Shown here one piece after another: positions 1 to 5,679 of a stretch of 9,564 nt of DNA. The notes under the pieces were generated by a model. That model did no database searches. It was not told the origin of the DNA and was given only the letters and a program-made list of their open reading frames with translations. Source of the DNA: Candidatus Rokuibacteriota bacterium (GTDB taxonomy: Bacteria; Methylomirabilota; Methylomirabilia; Rokubacteriales; CSP1-6). Both the position numbers and the translations under genes were made by a program. Each line of letters begins with the position of its first letter. Within the stretch, counting starts at the first letter, position 1. The stretch is taken from the NCBI GenBank assembly GCA_003221595.1, contig QHSM01000284.1:1-9564 (forward strand), in the 5' to 3' direction.

Positions 1-1500
1 CGTGGCCTGGCCGGGCGTCTTGTCATCGCGGACGCGCGTGATCCGTGCGAACCGGAGCGCCAGTCCCGACGGGTAGGTCGGGCTCTTCTGGATCTCGTTG
101 TGCGCCACCTCGACCACGACCTCGGGCCGCACGCGCACGGTGTAGCCGTCGTCGCTCGTGGCGAGCGCCCAGAGCCGCTCGGTCATCTCGACGAACTGGC
201 GGTCGGTGAATCCCTTGAACGTCTTGCCGACGTCCGCGAACGCGTCGCCGTCGCGCACCGCCAGGTGATAGTTGGAGAGCCAGCCCCTTCGCCGTCCAGA
301 GCCGCGATCGGCGGCGACGATGACGCAGTCGACGGTCTCGGCCGCCTTCAGCTTGAACCAGCGCTTGCCCCGCCCGCCGGGCTCGTACGTGCTCGCGAGG
401 TCCTTCGCCATCACGCCCTCGTGCCCGGCCGCGAGCGCTCGCGCCAGGAACTCGTCGGCCGCCGCCGTCGACGTGACGATGGCGCGCTCGGCCAGGTGGC
501 GCCCGCCGGTCACGGCGACCAGCGCGTCCCAGCGCTCCCGGTACGGCGCGTCGATCAGCGAGCGCCCGCCGGCCATGAGGCAATCGAAGAAGTGCAGAGC
601 GAGCGGCATCTCGCGCACCACCCGCGCCACGTCGTGGACGCGCCGGAACCGGCGCATCAGCTCCTGGAACGGCAGCGGCCGCCCCGCCGGGTCGAGCGCC
701 AGTACCTCACCGTCCAGGATGAACGGCGCCGCGGTGAGCTCACGCCGCGCCGTCTCGACGACGTCGGGCAGGCTCGCGGTGACATCGGAGAGACCGCGCG
801 TCCAGATCCTGATCTGCTCGCCGTCGCGATGGAGCTGGATGCGGGCGCCATCGTACTTGTACTCGAGCGCCGAGGTCCCGCCGTGAGCCGCCAGCACCTC
901 GTCGAAGTCGTCGGCGATCTGGGCGAGCATCGGCAGGAGCGGAACGCCCGGGCGGACCTCGGCCGATGCGAGCGCCGCGGCGCCCCCGCGGGCCGCGCGC
1001 ACGGCGACCTCCGAGAGGTCGCCCAGCCTCAAGGCGGCGCGGCGGGTCGTCTCGAGCGGCGCCGAGAACGCACGGGCTATCGCGTCGAGCACGAGCCCGT
1101 CCGACACGCCCGTGCGCATCTCGCCGCCGATGATCTGCTGCAGCACCTCCCGCTCGTTCGCCGACGCCCGCGCTGCCAGCCCGCGCAGCAGCTCGTCGCG
1201 GCTTCGACGCGAGCCGGCGCCGCTAGCGGCGGCCACCGCCGCGAACGCGCTGGCGACGTCCCCGAGCGACAGCGGCGGACCGGCCATGGGGTCGGGGGCG
1301 GCCGCCGGCAGGCCGCGGACCCCGAGCACGCGAGAGTCCGAAGCTGGAAACGCCAGGCCCGTGAGGAACGCGACCGCGGTGCCGACGGCGTCGGCTGGGA
1401 GCGCGCGAAGGTACGTAACGAGGAGCTCGAGCTTGTCGAGCCGCCCCGGGCTCGCGCGGAGGCGCCGGCAGAGGTCTGCGAATCGCTCGAGCTCGACCAT
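1..1500 (-). CDS. lig: ATP-dependent DNA ligase, C-terminus cut by window edge
   Basis: Seals nicks in duplex DNA through an AMP-lysine intermediate. The reverse strand reads open from the ATG at 1500 to the window edge (500 codons) with no frameshift. Residues 1-200 form the helical N-terminal DNA-binding domain. Motif I is EYKYDGAR at 213-220 with the adenylated Lys at 215. Motif III-like LDGEV lies at 262-266, motif IV EGVMAK at 361-366 and motif V WFKLK at 381-385. The end, NEIQKSPTYPSGLALRFARI, is the typical OB-fold tail of the roughly 500-residue archaeal/LigB-like family, so only a few codons should be missing. It stands alone: no Ku, polymerase or nuclease domain is present, so it is not LigD. 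A second in-frame ATG at 1512 would add four residues. I prefer 1500 because a TAGAAT hexamer at 1511-1516 could be its -10 element. Neither ATG has a good Shine-Dalgarno. Its role (repair or Okazaki sealing) cannot be read from the sequence. Confidence 0.95.
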   Translation of the reverse strand, partial: MVELERFADLCRRLRASPGRLDKLELLVTYLRALPADAVGTAVAFLTGLAFPASDSRVLGVRGLPAAAPDPMAGPPLSLGDVASAFAAVAAASGAGSRRSRDELLRGLAARASANEREVLQQIIGGEMRTGVSDGLVLDAIARAFSAPLETTRRAALRLGDLSEVAVRAARGGAAALASAEVRPGVPLLPMLAQIADDFDEVLAAHGGTSALEYKYDGARIQLHRDGEQIRIWTRGLSDVTASLPDVVETARRELTAAPFILDGEVLALDPAGRPLPFQELMRRFRRVHDVARVVREMPLALHFFDCLMAGGRSLIDAPYRERWDALVAVTGGRHLAERAIVTSTAAADEFLARALAAGHEGVMAKDLASTYEPGGRGKRWFKLKAAETVDCVIVAADRGSGRRRGWLSNYHLAVRDGDAFADVGKTFKGFTDRQFVEMTERLWALATSDDGYTVRVRPEVVVEVAHNEIQKSPTYPSGLALRFARITRVRDDKTPGQAT

Positions 1501-1510
1501 TCCGAAAATC

Positions 1511-1516
1511 ATTCTA
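1511..1516 (-). promoter_or_regulatory. possible -10 element for the ligase gene
   Basis: Read on the minus strand the hexamer is TAGAAT, five of six matches to TATAAT. It ends 10 nt before the ATG at 1500. No recognisable -35 lies 16-18 nt upstream. If used, transcription would start only a few nt before the start codon, in keeping with the absence of a Shine-Dalgarno sequence. Confidence 0.3.
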
Positions 1517-1533
1517 CCGGCTGGCGGGTATCC

Positions 1534-1563
1534 TTGACTTCGCCGCAGGCGCCGCCCTACTTT
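1534..1563 (+). promoter_or_regulatory. possible promoter of the GAF/HD-GYP gene
   Basis: TTGACT at 1534-1539 (five of six -35 matches) is followed after 18 nt by TACTTT at 1558-1563 (three of six -10 matches, fits TANNNT). The hexamer ends 12 nt before the ATG at 1576, so the transcript would have a very short leader. It lies in the divergent gap shared with the ligase gene. The -10 is weak, so this is a tentative call. Confidence 0.3.
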
Positions 1564-1575
1564 CGTTTCGTGTCC

Positions 1576-3501
1576 ATGCGCCGTCGTGTCCTGTACGACG
1601 CGACCTCGCGCGCGGCAGCGGCCGCCGCCGAGCTTCTCCGACCCGACTTCGACGTCGCCCCCCTGTCGCCCTCGACGGATCAGCCCCCCGGCGATCCGGC
1701 GGTCGTGCTGATCGGCGCCGACGGCCGCGACGGACTGCGGGCCGATCCGTCGCGACGAGTCCTGGCCCTGGTCGACGTGCAGGCTACCGGCCCCTGGCCC
1801 GCCCACTGGTTCGCGGTGCTCCCGGCGGGTGCGGGCGGGCCGATGCTCGCGCATGCGGTGGCAGGCGCGTTCGACGACCTCGAGCGCACGGCGGCCATGG
1901 CGCGGCTCGAGCGCGAGCTGTCGGAGCTGAACGCGATCGGCATCGGGCTCTCCGCCGAGCGCAACCCGCGCGAGCTGATCGAGACCATCCTGACCAAGGC
2001 GCGGGAGATCACCCAGAGCGACGCCGGCTCGCTCTACCTGGTCGAGGAGGACGCCGCCGGCACCCGGCGGCTGCGCTTCGCGCTGGCCCAGAACGACTCG
2101 GTGAGCATCCCCTACCGCGCCTCGCGGCTGCCGCTGACGAGCGCAAGCGTCGCGGGGCACGTCGCGCTGACCGGCGAGACCCTGAACCTCGAGGATGCCT
2201 ACGCGCCGCCGCCGGGCGCGCCGTTCCGGATCAATCGCTCGTTCGACGACAAGGCCCGCTACCACACGAAATCGATGCTGGTCGTGCCCATGCGCACGCC
2301 GCAGGGCGAGACGATCGGCGTGCTCCAGCTCATCAACTGCAAGCCCGACTACGCGCACCGCTTCGCGTCGGTGAGCGAGATCGAGCGGATCGTCCGGCCG
2401 TACAGCCCGCGTCACGCGCGGCTCGCCGAATCACTGGCCTCGCAGGCGGCGGTGGCCATCCACAACAGCCAGCTCTTCGAGTCGATCCACCGACTCTTCG
2501 ACGGCTTCGTGCACGCGTCCGTCACGGCGATCGAATCGCGCGACCCGACCACCTCGGGCCACTCCCTCCGCGTCGCGAATTTCACCGTGGGCCTCGCCGC
2601 CGTCGTCGACCGCTGCGCCACCGGCGCCTACGGCGCGGTCCACTTCAGCGCCGACGAGATGATGGAGCTCCGCTACGCCGCGCTCCTGCACGACTTCGGC
2701 AAGGTCGGCGTGCGCGAGCAGGTGCTGGTCAAGGCCAAGAAGCTCCTCCCGGGCGAGCTCGATCGGATCCGCCAGCGCGTCGAGCTGATCAAGCGCGGGC
2801 TCGAGCTGCGCTACGCCGACAAGAAGATCGAGCATCTGCTCGACCGCGGCCGGCGCGGCTACTCGGAGCGGGCCGCCGCGCTCGAGGCCGAGCTGGCCGC
2901 GTATCTCGCCGAGCTCGACGACAGCTTGAGCCGCATCGTCGTCGCCAACGAGCCGACGGTGCTGCCGAAGGACTTCGCCGCCGACCTCGAGCAGCTGGCG
3001 CGGCGGTCCTTCGAGGACCACGCCGGGCGCCGTCACAGCGTCATCACGTCCGACGAGGCCGCGACGCTCTCGATTGCCCGCGGGAGCCTGACCGCGGCGG
3101 AGTTCAAGGAGATCCAGTCCCACGTGGTCCACACCTACCAGTTCCTGTCCCGCATTCCGTGGACCAGGGAATTCCGCCGCATCCCCGAGATCGCCCGCTC
3201 GCACCACGAGAAGCTCGACGGCACGGGCTATCCCTACGGGATGAAGGCCGCGGAGATCCCGGTGCAGTCGAAGATGATGACCATCGCCGACATCTACGAC
3301 GCGCTCACCGCGGGCGACCGGCCCTACAAGAAGGGGCTCCCGCGCGACGAGGCCCTCGACATTCTGAGCCACGAGCGGCGAGCCGGGCACCTCGACGGCG
3401 CGCTGCTCGACCTGTTCATCGAAGCGAAGATCTACGAGCAGGCCGCGGCGGCGCCGGCCGTCACCCCGCCAAGAAGAGACAGACGCCGCCCCATGCGATG
3501 A
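1576..3501 (+). CDS. GAF-domain HD-GYP phosphodiesterase-like protein with large insertion
   Basis: Predicted cytoplasmic signalling protein of 641 residues, probably hydrolysing cyclic di-GMP. Residues 4-95 look like a receiver-type fold without the acidic pair or the phosphorylatable Asp (the strand-3 position reads VVLIGADG). Residues 96-128 are helical and probably coiled coil. A GAF domain spans about 130-297. The HD-GYP domain begins near 310, with GHSLRV (His329), HDFGKVG (His372-Asp373), His516, HHEKLDGTGYP (543-553) and Asp572 in ADIYDALT. All the metal-ligand positions I expect are present, so catalysis is plausible. The unusual point is about 115 extra, charged, mostly helical residues between the HD pair and His516 (roughly 390-502). 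The reading frame stays open far upstream to position 100, but that part lies opposite the ligase gene, and recognisable protein begins only near 1576. A GTG at 1570 is an alternative start. No Shine-Dalgarno is seen. The last 41 nt overlap the small membrane protein gene on the other strand. Confidence 0.9.
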   Translation: MRRRVLYDATSRAAAAAAELLRPDFDVAPLSPSTDQPPGDPAVVLIGADGRDGLRADPSRRVLALVDVQATGPWPAHWFAVLPAGAGGPMLAHAVAGAFDDLERTAAMARLERELSELNAIGIGLSAERNPRELIETILTKAREITQSDAGSLYLVEEDAAGTRRLRFALAQNDSVSIPYRASRLPLTSASVAGHVALTGETLNLEDAYAPPPGAPFRINRSFDDKARYHTKSMLVVPMRTPQGETIGVLQLINCKPDYAHRFASVSEIERIVRPYSPRHARLAESLASQAAVAIHNSQLFESIHRLFDGFVHASVTAIESRDPTTSGHSLRVANFTVGLAAVVDRCATGAYGAVHFSADEMMELRYAALLHDFGKVGVREQVLVKAKKLLPGELDRIRQRVELIKRGLELRYADKKIEHLLDRGRRGYSERAAALEAELAAYLAELDDSLSRIVVANEPTVLPKDFAADLEQLARRSFEDHAGRRHSVITSDEAATLSIARGSLTAAEFKEIQSHVVHTYQFLSRIPWTREFRRIPEIARSHHEKLDGTGYPYGMKAAEIPVQSKMMTIADIYDALTAGDRPYKKGLPRDEALDILSHERRAGHLDGALLDLFIEAKIYEQAAAAPAVTPPRRDRRRPMR

Positions 3502-3640
3502 CGGCGCCGAGCGCCAGGAGCGCTCGCGCGGCCTCGCGGCCGAGCCGAAGGCTCCTCAGATGTTGAGCGGATCGGGACAAAAAAAACGCGCGCGAGCCTC
3601 GACGGTGGAGCAATGCGTAGGTCACTGCGTGGGAGCTCAT
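3461..3640 (-). CDS. small arginine-rich single-span membrane protein, lexA operon
   Basis: A 59-residue protein I do not recognise. It starts at an ATG 24 nt after the lexA stop codon, preceded by AGGAGG with 7 nt spacing, one of only two textbook Shine-Dalgarno sequences in the window. Residues 1-39 are basic, with Arg at 13, 14, 17, 23, 29, 32, 35 and 39. Residues 40-59 form one hydrophobic helix (ALLALGAVIAWGGVCLFLAG) running to the C-terminus. Under the positive-inside rule the Arg-rich part should face the cytoplasm with the helix as a tail anchor. Codons 19-21 are encoded by a run of eight T. Placement behind lexA suggests SOS control. Small membrane proteins acting as SOS division inhibitors are known elsewhere (for example SidA in Caulobacter), and the Pseudomonas lexA-sulA operon puts a division inhibitor in this position. 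A similar job here is inference only, since no sequence similarity is visible. The alternative is a non-coding lexA 3' region. Confidence 0.6.
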   Translation of the reverse strand: MSSHAVTYALLHRRGSRAFFLSRSAQHLRSLRLGREAARALLALGAVIAWGGVCLFLAG

Positions 3641-3647
3641 TGTTCGT

Positions 3648-3653
3648 CCTCCT
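3648..3653 (-). promoter_or_regulatory. strong Shine-Dalgarno of the small membrane protein gene
   Basis: AGGAGG on the minus strand lies 7 nt before the ATG at 3640. The longer string AGGAGGACG is identical to the one in front of lexA. It is the main evidence that the 59-codon frame is translated. Confidence 0.7.
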
Positions 3654-3664
3654 GAAGCTTTGGA

Positions 3665-4303
3665 TCAGAATCCGCGAAGCAGCCCGACGACCTTGCCGAG
3701 AATCTTCACCGCGCGCCGCGTGGGGTCGATGACCATCGGCGCCATCGTCGGGTTTTCGGGCTTGAGCACGACGCGCGGGCCGTCGCGCAGGAACCGCTTC
3801 ACCGTCGCCTCCGGATCGCCGCCCGCCTCCGACTCGACCATCGCCACGACGATGTCGTTCGGCTGAGCCGAATCCTGGCGACGCACGAGCACGAGATCGC
3901 CGTCGCAGATGTGAGCGTCGATCATCGAGTCACCGCGGACGCGCAGCGCGAAGACGTCTTCGCCGCGCCCGGGCAGCGACGCCGCCGCGATGGGCACCTC
4001 GCCCTCGCGGTTCTCCTGCGCCAGGAGCGGCGAGCCCGCGGCGATGCGGCCGAGGATCGGCACCTGACGGTGGGCTCGCACGGCGGCATCGGGGAGGCTG
4101 AGCGCTCGCGATGTGCGGCCGGCGCTCGGCCGTCTATGCAGCTCACCCTTGCGCTCGAGCGCTCGCAGGTGATCGAACGCCGCCCTGGGCGTGATCCTGA
4201 ATCGCTCGCCGATCTCGCGCACGGTCGGCGGTACTCCGTGCTTGGCCTGGAAGCCCCGCATGAAGCCGAGTACCTCTTGCTGCCGGTCCGTCAGCTCGCG
4301 CAT
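3665..4303 (-). CDS. lexA: LexA, SOS repressor and self-cleaving serine protease
   Basis: Represses DNA-damage genes and inactivates itself when RecA filaments stimulate cleavage. The 212-residue protein has the usual length. Residues 1-65 are the winged helix-turn-helix (LTDRQQEVLGFM, then PPTVREIGERF, recognition helix near ITPRAAFDHLRALERKG). The cleavage site is Ala89-Gly90 in GRIAAGSP. The catalytic dyad is Ser126 in RGDSMIDA and Lys169 in ATVKRF, so it should be cleavable. I chose the ATG at 4303 because AGGAGG sits 6 nt before it and family members start with similar RELTxRQ residues. A TTG at 4357 in the same frame lies inside the promoter and operator palindrome and can be excluded. 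The recognition helix differs at several positions from E. coli (SPNAAEEHL) and B. subtilis, consistent with a different operator. It probably represses itself and the small gene downstream. Confidence 0.96.
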   Translation of the reverse strand: MRELTDRQQEVLGFMRGFQAKHGVPPTVREIGERFRITPRAAFDHLRALERKGELHRRPSAGRTSRALSLPDAAVRAHRQVPILGRIAAGSPLLAQENREGEVPIAAASLPGRGEDVFALRVRGDSMIDAHICDGDLVLVRRQDSAQPNDIVVAMVESEAGGDPEATVKRFLRDGPRVVLKPENPTMAPMVIDPTRRAVKILGKVVGLLRGF

Positions 4304-4309
4304 GCCCGT

Positions 4310-4315
4310 CCTCCT
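4310..4315 (-). promoter_or_regulatory. Shine-Dalgarno that decides the lexA start
   Basis: AGGAGG on the minus strand, 6 nt before the ATG at 4303. It selects this start over the upstream in-frame TTG at 4357. Confidence 0.85.
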
Positions 4316-4325
4316 GTGGAAGGCC

Positions 4326-4354
4326 ATATTACTCAACTCATGTTGACCAGTCAA
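4326..4354 (-). promoter_or_regulatory. lexA promoter (-35 TTGACT, 17 nt, -10 TAATAT)
   Basis: On the minus strand TTGACT (4354-4349) and TAATAT (4331-4326) are separated by exactly 17 nt and match the sigma-70 consensus at five and four of six positions. The -10 ends 22 nt before the lexA ATG, leaving room for the Shine-Dalgarno. The -35 lies inside the palindrome at 4341-4356, so a bound repressor would block polymerase. Confidence 0.65.
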
Positions 4355-4356
4355 CA
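4333..4356. promoter_or_regulatory. candidate LexA operator: palindrome plus a third half-site
   Basis: The core TGTTGACCAGTCAACA at 4341-4356 is an inverted repeat with 7-bp perfect arms (TGTTGAC, GTCAACA) around two bases. A further TCAAC at 4333-4337 gives three half-sites, TCAAC, GTTGA and TCAAC, in alternating orientation 9 bp apart, so the left pair forms a second dyad of 5-bp arms. The array covers the lexA -35 and much of the spacer. Position argues for autoregulation by LexA. The motif is not the E. coli CTGT-N8-ACAG box, the GAAC-N4-GTTC box of Gram-positives or the GTTC-N7-GTTC box of alphaproteobacteria. Confidence 0.6.
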
Positions 4357-4395
4357 AAAAGCGAGTGGCCGGGCCGGACGTCCTTATCTAGTGGC

Positions 4396-4860
4396 TCAGG
4401 CGGGCTCCCAGGGCTCGCAGACGGGACACATCACATGGCCCTGGTCGCGGGCGTCGGCGATGTGCTTGAAGTACGCCCGCTCGGCCTCGGGAATTCGCGG
4501 AACCCACGCGCAGTCGCTCTTGTGAAGCAAACGCGAGCCTCGCTGAGCGCAGTAGGGCTCGCCGGGCTCGGCGGTGACCGTGGCCGTCTTGCCCTCGGCG
4601 GCAATCGTGCCCTCGGCTTCCGACGGCAGCACGGGCGTCGGCGTGGCGACGACGGGTTCGGGTGCGGGTGGAGTGATCGGGTCGGGATCGTTGATGTGAA
4701 GGTTCGACTCGACCGTCGACCGGAACTCGTCACTGGCGCGGCGGAATTCGCGCAGCGCGCGACCGACCATGCGCCCGAGCTCCGGCAGCTTGCTGGGACC
4801 GAACACCAGCAGGGCGAGAACCCCGATGACGAGCATCTCCTGCAGGCCAATGTCGAACAT
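4396..4860 (-). CDS. TatA/TatB-family protein with C-terminal Cys/His zinc-ribbon-like domain
   Basis: Likely a membrane component of twin-arginine protein export, 154 residues. Residues 1-21 hold the short N-terminal span with a Glu at position 8 (MFDIGLQEMLVIGVLALLVF), followed by the GPSKLPELGR hinge and an amphipathic helix to about residue 52. The MFDIG start and Glu8 resemble TatB more than TatA. A Pro/Thr/Glu-rich linker covers 58-100. Residues 101-150 then hold Cys104, His113, Cys117 and a CPVC pair (145, 148), arranged as YCAQRxSxxxHxxxC ... GHVMCPVCEP. This spacing resembles Ada-like small metal-binding modules, so zinc binding is likely, but its purpose is unknown. TatA/B proteins normally end in a disordered tail, so the fusion is unusual. 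No tatC is in the window. The gene starts 25 nt after the HAD phosphatase gene and is probably its operon partner. No strong Shine-Dalgarno is seen. Confidence 0.85.
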   Translation of the reverse strand: MFDIGLQEMLVIGVLALLVFGPSKLPELGRMVGRALREFRRASDEFRSTVESNLHINDPDPITPPAPEPVVATPTPVLPSEAEGTIAAEGKTATVTAEPGEPYCAQRGSRLLHKSDCAWVPRIPEAERAYFKHIADARDQGHVMCPVCEPWEPA

Positions 4861-4885
4861 TCGCGGCTAGAGTAACACGCGACCG

Positions 4886-5674
4886 CTAGCCGACCCCGGC
4901 GAGCCTCGCCAGCTCGGCGAACGAGCCCACGACCAGATCGGCCTCCCCGGCCGGCGTTCCCTCCTCGGGCGCGTACAGGACCGTGACCATGCCGACCGCC
5001 CGGGCGCCGCGAATATCGGATGGAACGCTGTCGCCGACCATCGCGGCGGCGGCGGGCGAAAGCGCCATCCGCTCCAGCGCCATGCGGAAGAGCGGGGGCT
5101 CGGGCTTGCCGACCACGATCGGCCGCACGCCGGCCGCCGTCGCGATCGCCGCCACGGTCGCGCCGGAGCCCGGCAGGAAGTCGCCTCCCTCGATCGGCAT
5201 TCGCGGATCGACGTTCGGCGTGACGAGCGGCGCCCCGCGCGCGGCGGCGCGCGCGGCATTCGTGACGCGCTCGTAGCTGAGATCGAAGTCGTTGCCGACC
5301 GCGACGACCGTCGCGGCGCGGTAGTCCTTCACGTCCACCAGCTCGTGGCCGGCCCGCGCGATGACCGCCGCCATGTCGGGCGAGCCGATGACGAGGACCC
5401 GCGAGGGACCGAATCGCTCGCGGATCACCTCGCCGAGGATCTCGAGGGGCGTGAGGACGTGTCGGGCCACGTCGACCCCGAGCCCGTGCAGCCGCTCGCG
5501 CAGCTCGCCGCCGGTCGCGCGGGAGTTGTTGGAGACGAAGGCGAGCCCGCGACCGGCCCGATCGAGGGCCGCCAGCGTCTCGCGCGCTCCCGGGTTGAGG
5601 GTGTTGCCGTTCCAGACGCAGCCGTCGAGGTCGAAGACGAAGCCGCGCACGGACGACAGGATGGAGGCGGACAC
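4886..5674 (-). CDS. HAD-superfamily IIA sugar/nitrophenyl phosphatase (NagD-like)
   Basis: Predicted cytoplasmic phosphatase of 262 residues, the usual length for the NagD/PNPase group acting on small phosphorylated metabolites. Motif I is FDLDGCVWNG with nucleophile Asp15 and acid Asp17. Motif II is VSNNSRATG with Ser48. Lys190 in VVGKPEPPLF is motif III, and GDSVPSD at 214-220 is motif IV with Mg-binding Asp215 and Asp220. The cap domain lies between motifs II and III, as in class IIA. The start is taken as GTG at 5674, 5 nt after the glycosyltransferase stop, since family proteins begin about ten residues before motif I and no ATG is suitably placed. The frame remains open further upstream, but only opposite the coding frame of the glycosyltransferase gene. 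The substrate cannot be assigned from sequence. Its position behind a maltosyl/glucosyl transferase hints at sugar phosphate metabolism, which is inference. Confidence 0.9.
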   Translation of the reverse strand: MSASILSSVRGFVFDLDGCVWNGNTLNPGARETLAALDRAGRGLAFVSNNSRATGGELRERLHGLGVDVARHVLTPLEILGEVIRERFGPSRVLVIGSPDMAAVIARAGHELVDVKDYRAATVVAVGNDFDLSYERVTNAARAAARGAPLVTPNVDPRMPIEGGDFLPGSGATVAAIATAAGVRPIVVGKPEPPLFRMALERMALSPAAAAMVGDSVPSDIRGARAVGMVTVLYAPEEGTPAGEADLVVGSFAELARLAGVG

Positions 5675-5679
5675 GAGCC

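Noticed and set aside
100..1575. Plus-strand frame of 492 codons continuous with the HD-GYP gene, which could be read as a 1133-residue protein
   Set aside because: It lies opposite the ligase gene, whose motifs are all in frame on the other strand. The plus-strand translation there is Arg/His/Glu-rich with no domain, typical of an antisense shadow in GC-rich DNA.
2431..3390. Minus-strand frame of 319 codons
   Set aside because: It is antisense to the GAF/HD-GYP domains and its translation has no recognisable motif.
3542..3554. GAGCC-GAA-GGCTC hairpin as a terminator
   Set aside because: The stem is only 5 bp with a 3-nt loop and no T tract follows it on either strand at the right distance.
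4304..4357. Upstream TTG start adding 18 residues to LexA
   Set aside because: It falls inside the promoter and palindrome, whereas the ATG at 4303 has an ideal Shine-Dalgarno and matches the LexA family start.
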